64,000 nt of DNA. It comes from Ooceraea biroi (lineage: Eukaryota > Arthropoda > Insecta > Hymenoptera > Formicidae). The notes under the pieces were generated by a model. The model had not been told where the DNA came from and did not search any database. It worked only from the letters and a program-made list of their open reading frames with translations. This document shows positions 24,201-35,690 of the stretch, one piece after another; position 1 is the stretch's first letter, and every line of letters begins with the position of its first letter. Location of the stretch: the NCBI RefSeq assembly GCF_003672135.1, contig NC_039512.1:9936874-10000873 (forward strand). Direction: 5' to 3'. The position numbers and the translations under genes were made by a program.

Positions 24201-27200
24201 AGAAGCCAGCTGGAGAAGGAATTGCGCGAGGATGCCGGAGGCAGCGGCGGTAACGAACAAACGTCGAACGGCGAGACTATCGCAGATCTGAAACGACGAT
24301 TGCACGAACGAGACGAGAAGATTATGTCGCTCGAGAGTGATGTCGCCAAGTGGGAGAAACGATACCTCGAGGAAAATGCACTGAGACAAGCGGCCATTGA
24401 AGCAGCTAGTCTGCCGAGGTGAGATAGAGTCTTCCGATTTCTCTGGTCTTTTTGCATCTTTTGCACGCTACCATTGTGTTTTTCTCGTCGATCAGGGACG
24501 CAAAGATCGCCGCTTTGGAGAAGACCAGTCAGGATGCGGAAAAATTGATCGCGGAGGCTCGCTCGGAAAAGATGAGACACATGGACGAAGTGCATGCCGC
24601 GCAGAAGAAATTGACCGATCTTGAATCTAAGTAAGAGAAATATTTTTTTATCACCGTCGATGATCGAATCTCCAATCGATCGATCACGATCCGTAATCGC
24701 TGTCCTCGATTCATCCGACAGACTGAAAGATCTGGAATCTAAACTGGCCGAGAAGGACGCTATGATCAGGGTACTGCAGAAGCACACGTACGACAAAGCG
24801 GATAGCAGCAGCAGCAGCGGCGTGGGTAGCTATCCCGCTGCGCATTCGTCTCATTCGAGTACGTCGGTGGATCATCACACTGCGTTGACAAGCACGCCGG
24901 AACTTGGTAAAAAAGCCTGTGCTTTTAATGCGACACAGCTGCACTCGCGAGATGATCCTGTCCGTTTGTTTCTCACTGTTAATTATGGCATAAAATTTTA
25001 TAGTAATCCCAAATATTTATTTCTCTCGAAAAGTGAGCAGCGTACTCGGCGGTGGCAGCGGTTACGGCAGCGCTGGTTCTTACGGCGTCGGCGACAGTTA
25101 CAAGTACAGAAAGCAAGGGAGTTTTGAGCAAACTAACAAGAGTCTCGATGACCAACTGAAAGAGCTAGACTCGCAGCTGCTCAGCAAGGTAGGCAGACTG
25201 ACAGCGTAACGTGCAATCATTAGACGAGCACCTCAGGATCGAATACGTGCGCGAAGATCTGTTTCATCGAGTTTTATATCGATTACCCGTTTCGCGTCCT
25301 TTTTACATTACAATTCCTTATTATGTATAGATATATATGTACGCTCTGATTTCATACACATTTTGTCTGCATTAATATCTACTCTTTTTTTTTTATTAAT
25401 AGAGATACGTTAATTTTCGGACGATCGTATTTTGAGTTCTTTAGCAAGTTTTTAATAGTCGACGCTGATCATGAAAATATTACAAATCACACAGGTTCGA
25501 AGGTATTCTTGTGTTGGTGGTGGTGTTTATAGCTCTCTTTCTGGAGTATCTTTATTTTTCTTTTTTCTTTTCATTGGATGTTTGTCTTGAGAATAGTTAG
25601 TATGTACGAAAAACGGAGGAGATTGACATCTCGGAGGGTTAATTAACAGCAGTAATAGTTATCATTGTTTTTAAATAAAAAAAACTCTAAATAAAAATGA
25701 GAAATATTACATACTGGCTATTTTCTGAATGGACTTAAGTTGATTGGCGTTAAATTGCATAACATTGTGTGACTTAACACTTAATCTCAATTTTTGTTCC
25801 CTTATTCACTAAGAATCGCATCGGTTATACAATAACTTTAGCTACTCTTACACAGAGATGTGTAAAACATGCGTGCCATTTGGTTTCCTTCTTTTATTAA
25901 TCCAATCGATATATGTGTTAATCATTTTGTGCGAGACAGTATATGACCAGAATAGATCTCACAATTTGCAAAATAATTTCTTTCTTTTATTTTTCGAGTT
26001 GCTCCTCGACTAATCCCTCCCGAACCTTGTGTCTCTTTCCATCCAAGGTATCCTCGAATGTGCATGTGCGAGCGTTTTATACGGCGAGCACTAACCCCTT
26101 TCCAGGTCCCGGTCTCCTTTCTGCAATCCGTGCGTTTTTTTTTTCTTGTTTCAGCGGGCACTTTGCTGTTTTCCAGGATTCTCTAATCCAGGCACTGCGT
26201 CGCGAAAAGGAAAAATACCCAAGCCACTATTGGCGGGTGTAGATAGCACAGGTACCTCGAGCACTGCATCGAGCAAGAGTCGGCTGTTGGATGACTCGTC
26301 CGGCAGCGGTGGCGATGTGATGTCACCGAGTATAATCGAATTCGCGAGCGCGGCGGCCAGGCTGAAGGGTACTATCTCACGGCTGTCGGACAGCGGCGGC
26401 GGCGGCGGCGGCAGCAGCAAGCCGACCGAGGACATGATGCTGCTCGAGAAGCAGGGCAGGAGCTCGCAGCGGCAACGGATGACGGCGGATGGGGGTGGAG
26501 AGCCACGTCGTGCCGGCAGTCTACCGCCTAGCTCGCTACCGCGACCACCGAGATCGCTGAAGGCGACCAGCGCGAACTCGCGCTATTGCCGACTGAGTGA
26601 CACGGAGACGCGCAAGAAGTCGGACCCGGGACCGGGAGCGTTGGATGCGTCCTCCCCGACGAGCAGCGGCGGCACCAAGGTGGCGATGCGCGATTCCGGC
26701 AACTGCAGCAGCATCGAGTACGGCAGATTCGACGCCACTGCGATCGCCGCCAAGGCATCACGCAGCAGGAAGAAGAACTACGGAGCTATGGAGAACTTCG
26801 TGACAAATAGCTCGCTGAAGAAGTCATCCGGCTCGGGTGGCGGTGGTGGTCACGAGTACGAGAGGCTGCAGCCCGACACGATCACGAGCAGCAGCCGCAA
26901 AAAGTCATTGATTGGCGGTACCAACTACGCGTTGTCGGAATCAGCGGTGAAACACAGGGAGATGCAAAGCCGCTCGTTCATACCACCGCCAGCATTATCA
27001 TCGTCCCGTCCTCGTATCGGTGAATACGGTCGCCTGAGCGATAGCGAGGCGTCCTTCTCGGCGGCGACCATTAAGGGTGGCAGCAACACGTTGCGGAAAC
27101 AGACGGCAGGAGGGGGGTCCTCCCGGGGACAGAGCACTGGCAGCACCGTGAGCAGCAAGAGCGGCGGCGCCCGCGATTCCGGCGGAACCGCCAGCAGCGA

Positions 27201-27279
27201 GGCGTCCACGGCCTCCCTGCCGCCGGTGGTCAAGGCGAGGTCGATACCGCGTCCCAGTAACTATCGCATTCAATTCTGA
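21295..27279 (+). CDS. AMOT: Angiomotin (AMOT) family protein
   Basis: Twelve exons join in phase to 1,156 residues: 21295-21373, 21467-21648, 21840-22102, 22225-22420, 22722-23002, 23081-23481, 23786-23931, 24096-24418, 24496-24630, 24722-24906, 25034-25188 and 26155-27279. Residues about 88-175 hold a 12-residue Asn/Ser repeat. A PPSY (PPxY) motif at about 283-286 suits WW-domain partners such as Yorkie/YAP or Nedd4 ligases. A long coiled coil runs from about 334 to 735 and contains angiomotin signatures: VYVERVGQLQRVLSSLQ, then ERDEKIMSLESDVAKWEKRY, and AEKDAMIRVLQ. Angiomotins scaffold junctional polarity complexes and restrain YAP. The 374-residue C-terminal exon is Ser/Gly-rich and unlike vertebrate AMOT. 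An alternative acceptor gives a second C-terminus. The TGA is at 27277-27279. Confidence 0.9.
26177..26242 (+). CDS. Alternative angiomotin C-terminus (22-nt downstream acceptor)
   Basis: Acceptor TTTTCCAG at 26176 lies 22 nt after the acceptor TTTCAG at 26154. Because 22 is not a multiple of three, its use shifts the frame. Exon 25034-25188 ends in phase 0, so both acceptors are open. The downstream one adds 21 residues (DSLIQALRREKEKYPSHYWRV is the limit of the segment) and stops at 26240-26242, giving an 803-residue isoform. The short tail continues the preceding coiled-coil pattern (KELDSQLLSK then DSLIQALRREKEK). The longer frame stays open 1,125 nt. Whether both are used is inference. 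Confidence 0.55.
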   Translation, partial: DSLIQALRREKEKYPSHYWRV

Positions 27280-30200
27280 GAAGTGCCCGTATTTATGCGT
27301 ATGCGCGTGTATTTTCGCCGGCGAACGCCTTCCGCCGGGACTAGTCGCCGAAATGCGCGGCGAGTTTTTCGGATGAATCTCGAGCAACTGCTTCCATGTC
27401 ATGTCGAAACTCATGATCTTGAAAGATATAATATATCGCTTAATTCTTTACGGTAGAATGATCATTCGCGAGTATTTCGTTGCAAAGCTTTGTTTCGTAA
27501 TTTAAAGAAAGATAAATGGATACGTAGTTTATACATAATTTAGAAACGTTGCATTCTGAAACTCACGAAAAGGAGAACATCGACGTTTTCTAAAGAGATA
27601 AATAATCTTGTCCGATGCGATTCTTCCAGTGATTCGATTGTGATCAGGATTCAACCGAGGAACTCCAACTTGGAGCCTCCAAGACGCGACTTATGCTTTA
27701 CTTAAATTGCGATCGCCGAGTCCTGCACGCATTTCAAGATATTGATAATTTCGCAAGATTTTCTTTTCCAAACCGTGTCTTACTTGATACGCTTTGGAGA
27801 TGAGAGGCACACAAGTGTCTGTGTAACGGTCATAAATACGGGCATACAGAAGTGTAAGAGAATCGACGTCGAGCACGTACGCGAGACGATTGTTGCCGAT
27901 GTTCGTTCTCATTGGTCTCGTTGTGACGTGGCTGCGGGGACGCTCACGCGTTACACGCGGGCACCGCAACATGGAACGGCCATATATAATGATAAAACGC
28001 CTGCGGTTGTGCCGCGCCATTATGATTACTATTTACATATTAGTAAACCAACCGCAAGGCCATAACGACCGACGAACAACGCTAAATCCATAACTAACGT
28101 AGCAATGTAGCGTATGACCTAGTCATTACCAAAGTAACTCTCGGTAGAATAGGAAAGAAGGATTGTCGTCTTCCTGAATCGCGTGTTTCGCGTGCACGGC
28201 GGCCTTTTTATACGAGACGTGCCTACGAGAGATGCCTCCTCTCGTGCAAAGTGCCTTTCCCGCGGATCGTCTCGCGCGATCCGTGGGTTCTTTTCTACGC
28301 AGGGATATCTTCCCCTACGTTTCTAAACGAGAAAGGAAACCGGTGAAAAATGGTAAAGAAAGGATGGATAAAGTCGCTAGTCCGTGTACGTCCCAGGTAA
28401 TTTACGTCCCGGTCGGTCGCATGAGAACGCATTACGAGAGTTCCCATCGCGCTCGATCCTCGATCGGTGATCAGGCTCAGGCCTGAGGTAAGAGAGAGAG
28501 ACCGAATTGCGGATAGGATATCGTGACGATGCACTCTTCCTTTCATCCTCGCAATTTGTTCCCGTACCTCGCGTGTGTCTTTTCCTCTTTTCGTTTTGTT
28601 ACGAAACGGAGATACGTATGTACGCGCAACACGCACACGATTACTCGATATTTCTTTCCGCGTAGCTTTACGGTTAATGAAACTGATTTTCCCAGAATCA
28701 CGCGTAGCTCGTAGGCTCATAACGATCCCTTTTTATCGCGCCATTTTAACGTTTACTTTTCCAGGATGGATGACGATCAGAGTTGCTCTTAGAGGAGAGA
28801 AACGAAGCGACAAACGTAAAACGCCAAAGTGTAAAATTATTTTATATCCGCGCGCGCATTGCGATTTATATATTTGCGTAAATTATATATATATATATCT
28901 CTCTCAGAAATGTCTTTTAATATAATTCACCGTATTTATTTGTGTTACATTTTGGAATATTAGTTATCTAATATATGTGCACGTACGCGTACGCGTTTGA
29001 TGTGTATAGTTCTGTCAATACTGTCCCTCATTTCCCTTTCTTTCCCTGATGTGATTGTACAATACGAGATGCAGTTGAGCTGAAATTTCTTTCAAATTGT
29101 AACACAGAGATAATAATTACAATGATCATGATTATATAGCGAAAAATCTTTGTAGAGCTCTCTAAGAATCAGCGTATAGCCAAAAGAAGACTCGTGAGAT
29201 CTTAATAGCGAGATAGCGTTAAATTTCGGAAACACCAGCAGAGATTACTTCGGCAATTTAAATGGAGAATCGGTAGAGACACGCGTTTTTCGATCATTTT
29301 TTTCTGAAGCGATCCATCGAGATCGCTGAAAAAAATGTAATAAAGTTCACAATATTGCATTAATTGGTTCGGGATATTGGACATTTCCGCGTTCCAATCT
29401 CTCTGCGAATCGTGCGAATTGCCGATCGATTTCGTCTCTCCCCGATTTCGACATTTCCAGGGGTCTTTCTGTCCGTCTCTCGATCGCAAGGAAAAAGACG
29501 GGACGGTATCGCGAGGAGGGCAGATCGGTGTACCTTCTTACATGCAAGAATACCAAATACGTCACCAAAGAGACGAAGAGCGTCCTGCAAAGGCCCCTGC
29601 GTACTTGTGTGGCCGTTATTTACGTATTCGCATAAAAGTGAAATATCGTTCCTACGATATTTCCGCGTGTGATCGTATGATATTTCCGTTTGTTTCGCGC
29701 GCGCGAATTCGGACGAGAATTCGACTCGAAAAACCAATTCTCGCGAGAGACTTTCGCCTCTCTCGAGTCGAGCAGCAGTGCGACCCGAGCACACGGCACC
29801 AAATCGTTTTTGCTCTCTATTTTTGATACGACCATTTGCACCGTGACAATCGTCGAGTCCACCGAGTCGTATCGATCGCGATGTTTGTACTCCATCGAGA
29901 TTTGACACTTTACATTTTAAAGTTTGTTCATCGAACGAAATTTGTGGTTTCGATAAAAACAATCTGTAGTACTATATATCGGTGCTCCGTAGAATGGGTT
30001 TGTCCGATCGATCCCGTCGATCAGTGACTGCGAAAGCGCTTCCGTCGATTGGCGTAAATAGTCGACGCTCGCAAACGTTTTGTACTCGAAAGAATGCTGG
30101 CAGTTTTAATCGATGTAAAAAAAGATTTGAATTATAGTCCCTCTTGTAAACTGTGTTTTCCTCATTCTCACATTCACATTTCTATCAATTTACCAAACGT

Positions 30201-30381
30201 TTTTAATCGTTAGATCTATGTCTACATTGAAATTATTTAAAAACTTTGACAGTCATGCTGTTGATGGGAAAAGTAGTAAGAGATTATAAAGATGAGATTT
30301 TACGGAAAAAACCCAGTTCTTGGGTTTATTTAAATTTTCTGTCACATTATTTGCTCACTTTTTCTTAACATTAATTTCCTT
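27280..30381. other. Angiomotin 3' UTR and intergenic DNA
   Basis: About 3.1 kb between two convergent genes. Many short open frames occur on both strands but none resembles a known family or has paired splice signals. The stretch likely holds the 3' UTR of angiomotin; its end was not placed. Confidence 0.5.
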
Positions 30382-32438
30382 TCACCGTTTCTTTTTATGC
30401 TTGTGCGACCTTTCTCCGTACCTGGCATCATCTTCGTCCTCCGTCGGTCTCTTTCCGTCATTATCGCGACGCCGATGCTCCCTATCGCTGTGCTGATCCT
30501 TTCTACTCCTTCTATCCGATTTGTCCTCGCTGCGATCTCTCCTTCGATCGCGATCCTCGTTCTTTCTGCTTCTTCTTTCCGATCTATCCTCGCTGCGATC
30601 TCTCCTGCGGACGCCGTTTTCGTCCCTCTTGTGTCTTCTTTCCGACCTGTCCTCGCTGCGATTTCTCCTTCGATCATCGTTTTCGCCCCTCTTGCTCCTC
30701 CTTTCGGATCTTTCTTCGCTCTGATCCCTTCTCCGATGGCCACTTCTATCCTGTCGTTCCTCCTTTCTTCTTTTGTCCCTTCGTTTGTCGTATTTACCTT
30801 CCTCATAATGCTCATCGTGCATCCTGTCCTCCTTCCTCTTATCCCTGCTATTCTCATCACGTTTCTTCGCTTGACTCCTCTCGTCGAAATGCTGGATACC
30901 CTTTCCCTTGCCCCGCCAACGCATCTTCGCGACCGATTGCGAGAAGTCCACGTGTATTCTACGGTCATCGATCAGGACGTTGTCCATCTTGAAGTACGCC
31001 TCTTCGCAGCTCTTGCGATCGGCGAATTCGATAAATGCGTACTGCAAAGAGTCTCCCGTTTGATGATCCCTTATAACTTCGCAACTGAAACGAGCAACAA
31101 TAATAAATGTAAAATAAATACATATGAAATAAAAGTGAGTAAATAAATATTAATGAAGTATTCCAATTTAATGTAAAACAAATTTAAAACTATCAAAATA
31201 AAGTGTCTACGTACCCGACAATCTTCCCAAAACGACTGAAGATAATTTCAAGATCGTCATCGTTCGTAACCGGATTTAATTTACAGACGAACAAGACATT
31301 TTCCGGCGGAGCTATCTCTGCATCCGGTATATCGCCCACAATCTCCAACAACGTCGCTCTTGCTTTCGCCTCCTTGTCCTTTTCTATCTCCGTAACCTCT
31401 TCCATGCTCATACCAGCCGTATCATCAAGTACTTCATGTGCTCCGATTCTGTCACTCTAGATATGAATCACGCAAACATACAATAAAACTGTGGCCAATT
31501 ATCGGAACACGTGATATAAATATAAAAGAGACGAAGATTAATGGAATTTTTTTAACGGATTATTAAAGACAACGAGAATCCGAGTCTATCATTCATTAAA
31601 CATGACTTACCATTAGAACTTCTTTCGTCGGTTCCGGGCTTCTGTCGGGAATTACGAATCCTAAGGGATCATCAAACGGATCCTCTAAAATGACTGTGTG
31701 TGATATCCAAATGTCCTGATAGGGTCTATGATCCCCGTCGCAGAGAGTCTCATTAAACTTAAGAATTATCTCGAGACCCTCGGTTATTTCACCGAAAACA
31801 CAATGCTCGGTGTCCAGGGACTGTAGCTCCGATCCCAGTGTGATGAAAAATTGTGAGCCCAACATGTCGTTTCCACAGTTTACCATAGACAATAAACCGA
31901 TCCTACTGTGTTTGATTTTTGGTATCTGTTCAGCTTCATAATAGCGCGCCTTTTCACCAAGTACAATGCCGTATACGCTCTCGCCACTTTTTCCAGTACC
32001 AGTTGGGTCTCCAGTCTGTGCGATAAAGTTGCTTTGTACCGAATGGAACAGATTCCAGTTGTAATATTTGAGCTTGCATAATTTTAAGAAGTTCCGCGTG
32101 GCTATAAAAATAAAAAAATAACCATATAATATAAAGGAGTGTATAACCTAAAAAAAATTAGTAGCAATGTATAAAATAATATAATTTAAAGATCCAGATA
32201 ACACAATTTACAATTATTGAAATCTATATCTATAAACTACTATTTTACTTTTTAGTATATGTTAAATATTTAATTCATAAATAAATAAGTTTTAGAAATT
32301 TAAGACTATATATATAATTATTATTATTAATTTATATAAATAAAAAGATATAATTAAAAATAACTTACTTTGTGGACGCTCGTCAATGTACAAGTCCACT
32401 GTAAAATCTCCTATGGTGGTTTCTATCACTACTGCCAT
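30382..32438 (-). CDS. PPIL4: Peptidyl-prolyl isomerase-like 4 (PPIL4), nuclear cyclophilin with RRM
   Basis: Exons (minus) 32438-32369, 32101-31611, 31456-31215 and 31084-30382 join in phase to 501 residues, close to the usual ~490. The order is a cyclophilin domain (MAVVIETTIGDFTVDLY start; FIAQTGDPTGTG; LGSQFFITL), an acidic linker, an RRM (ENVLFVCKLNPVTNDDDLEIIF, then YAFIEFADRKSCEEA, then DDRRIHVDFSQSVAK) and a charged C-terminal tail of repeated RSEDRSERR-like units ending in KKKR. In the catalytic loop, F-I-A-Q-T-G-D-P-T-G-T-G-K-S is retained, but the classical cyclophilin Arg and Trp were not checked. PPIL4 is a spliceosome-associated isomerase of the nucleus. It is divergent from the nucleoside hydrolase, 1.25 kb away. 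Confidence 0.95.
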
Positions 32439-33688
32439 CCTCTTTGAAATTCTTTTATTTTTAATTGATGAATATTAAATGTCTGCTACATAAAATACTT
32501 GCTATTGCATTCAAAATAGCAAGTACTATAATATAAGCCTAACCTGCTAGGTTATGCTTAACCTCGCACGAAAACAAACGGCTCTTCTCCGAATTTATAT
32601 CGACAACACCGCCACCTGGTATGCGATTTTAAAAATTAACTAAAAAATCAATTGTGTTTATTCAAGTTCAGCCATTTTGAAATCCGAACTGTCAACAGTT
32701 AATTCTGGATGAGAGTTTCGCACGAATCTTTCTTCTCTTCTCAGAAGAAATCTTTAGAGACGCGCAGAAAAGCATTGACTGGAAAAGGGTACTGAAGATT
32801 CGAAATACTTCTTTGAGGTTAGTTCCTGGAATACTTTTTACATAATATCTAATAATTACGTAACAAAAAATGGACAAAACATCGGTTATTCAATTATCGA
32901 GTTTTCGCCGAGCAAATTTCGGCAAATCATATTCAGTTTTCATAACTGTAGTTTTGCAAGTTAAAGCATAAAGACGCGCAATTGCGATTGCAAAAACTGT
33001 GTACGATGAGGAAAGGAAGAAGAAATCACAATGTGAAAGGCATGATTAAAATTCACATATTTATAGATTCGTAAAAGACTTTGCCTTTTTACTGCACGTG
33101 CACAAGAAAAATCAAATAAACAAAACGAAAATCTCAGAGAATCTGAACGAGCAATTAGAAGCAAGGCAAATTATTTTCTTTAAAATTTAAGCGATTGTTA
33201 ATTCTTCAAGTCGAAATTATCGTGAAGTTGGCCGATAAAAGTTGTGCACTTTAACGTTATATGTGCGCGCTGATCGCGCGCACAACGGCGCGAACAATTC
33301 AAAGTCACGTAAGCGGAACGGTCATTTTGAAATTTTCAAATTAAATCACGCGAGAATTTTTATCGTTGGCGATTATTATTTTGCAGGTATGTTTGCCGGG
33401 TCTGTGTTTTTTCCTAATGTATGTATCTATGTCAGTCCTATCAGTGCCTAATAGACACAATAATTAAGCAGATTCGTTTGAAATAAGTGCGCTGATAAGA
33501 TTACGGGGCTGTTTCTTTATTTATATAATGGCAAAACAAGATATTATCGTTCCGAAAAATACGTATCGCACTCTTATCATGTCCCACACTTGAGGCGCAT
33601 GTCTATAAATGCAAGCGCGCATCTCTCTCGAGTCCCCTGCGATCACGTTGCGATCTGATATTTCCCGTGCGTGCCGCCATTCGTAATA
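32439..33688. other. Shared upstream region of PPIL4 and nucleoside hydrolase
   Basis: 1.25 kb between divergent starts. No coding exon was seen. It should hold both promoters; no specific motif stood out. Confidence 0.5.
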
Positions 33689-35447
33689 ATGAAAATGCTA
33701 CCGACAAAGCCGGAACAGATGGACATGCTCGATGTGGAAAGCCCAAAAAATGTCATCATAGACTGCGACGCGGGCATAGATGACGGCTTAGCGTTGATCA
33801 TTCTCTTGGCTGCCCACAAAACCAAGAGAATCAATATCAAGGCTGTGACTTGTGTGAATGGTAATACAACCCTCGACAATGTGGTGAAGAATGTGTTCAG
33901 GACGTTGCACGTGTGTGAAGTCACGGATGTAAGTTGTATTATTTGAATCTGAAAAAAAATTGGATCGTTTATGCCATAAATATAATACTATTATAATATT
34001 AAAAGTATAATATAGATCATTAACACACTAAATCCAATAATAATTTGCAATAAAAAATTTGTTTAATTAATATTATCTTTCTTATATATTTCTTAATCTT
34101 TCTTATCTTTCTTATCTTTAGTTAATATTATTTTTCATTTTATTATATTTTATATATTTTACTTTATTGCTTTCTTTGTACTATTTATATCTTCTGTGTT
34201 TTAGTACTAATGTAACTATTTTAAAAAGAAACTAAAATGCTATAAAATTAAAATTAATTTTTTTGATAAATAAATTCTATAAATTTCCACAGGTGCCTGT
34301 TTATAAAGGCGCATACTCGCCCTTACTGGATATTCTAAATGCCAAGATAACCGCATCGGAACTGTATCATGGAACCGATGGATTTGGGGATGTATATACC
34401 GACGAACCAGATACAAGTAAATTGCAAACGGATCATGCCGTGTGTGCCTTGCATAGTATTACGGCGAAGGATCCAGGTAACGCATCTCCATAGCGTATAT
34501 AATCATACCGTATAATTATAATAATTACGTAATGCACGATATCAATCTGTGTTAATTAAGGTAATGTCGCGCTTGTCTGCTTGGGTCCCTTAACGAACAT
34601 AGCGATGACCATCAAAATGTATCCGGAATTCGTGTCCAACGTGAAGGAGTTCTACGTGATGGGTGGAAATTCGACTGGTAATTTTCACGATCGTCAGAGC
34701 GCTCGTTTATTATTGCTCGAGCATTGAAGCCTCGTTCTTCCAGGACAGGGTAACATAACTTCCCAGGCGGAATTCAACTTCTACGCGGACCCAGAGAGCG
34801 TGCACATTGTGCTCAACAGCAATACCAAGCCGCTGTGGTTGCTGCCGTGGGAGGCTTGTTTGAACTCCCAGATCTCGCACGTAGGTACAATCCTGTAATC
34901 AGATCGTCCCCTCGTCAGATTAATTTGGAAGATTGCTCGGCAAATTATTATCATTAATTTATGGTTAAGTAATTAATAGTAACATTAATTAATAGTTATA
35001 TAATAATTATTGCGTTACTCTACGTAATGAAGTAACGATTATTCGTTGAGATCGATGAGATTACCATTGCAGGAGTGGCGAAGAGACGTACTGGGCAAGA
35101 TAGACACGCCCTGCGTGCGCATGCTGAACAAGATCGAGCACGGCAGAGATTCTAAAAAGGAGACGCATCTTCCTTCTTACGTATCGTGCGACGCGTTTTT
35201 AGCTGGAATCATCCTGAAGCCCGATATTGCCACGGAGGTGGTAGCGTGGCACGCGGACATCGAATTGCACGGCGTCAGGACCCGGGGCCAGGTCGTCCTC
35301 GATCATTTGCTGTCGAACAAGCCAAACGTGAATTTAATACATACTTTTGACTCAGAGCTGTTCAAGAAGGCGTTAATACGCACGGTGAACGTGTTCACGA
35401 CTGTCGGTAATTATCGGCCTGTACTCGCAATCGACATCGGCAAATAA
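33689..35447 (+). CDS. Inosine-uridine preferring nucleoside hydrolase family protein
   Basis: Exons 33689-33928, 34293-34476, 34561-34677, 34744-34880 and 35073-35447 join in phase to 350 residues. The N-terminus has the calcium-binding signature D-C-D-A-G-I-D-D at residues 25-32 (family pattern DxDxxxDD). Later come VALVCLGPLTNIA, the FYVMGGN block, and E-F-N-F-Y-A-D-P-E, matching family positions that bind ribose and calcium. Near the C-terminus, the catalytic-loop HDPLA of protozoan enzymes reads C-D-A-F-L-A-G, keeping the Asp but not the His, so base preference or efficiency may differ. These enzymes cleave nucleosides to base plus ribose in purine/pyrimidine salvage. The start ATG at 33689 is followed by a second at 33695. 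The next gene starts within 250 bp. Confidence 0.9.
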
Positions 35448-35690
35448 AGACGTACCTCCGTTTTCCGCTGTCTAGTTTCTGATTAGGATTAACTTGTGAT
35501 ACTTGTCCGTAACCTTCGAATTAAAAGTAGAACGAATTATCCATGTAACGCGCATAATGTTTCTCACGTGCAACATTTAAATATAATTGGTCTCTTTTGT
35601 TCAATAGAAACGGCCACATAGGAGCACCAGACGAAACAGGCAGACGAAGATTCGGGCATCCTTCAAGACTGCATTTTCGCGGCGAATGAA

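Noticed and set aside
30397..31146. 249-codon plus-strand frame
   Set aside because: It is the antisense shadow of the Arg/Asp/Glu-rich PPIL4 tail; the minus-strand reading matches a known family.
33671..33688. Upstream extension of the nucleoside hydrolase
   Set aside because: The frame is open only six codons upstream and has no ATG; 33689 is the first Met.
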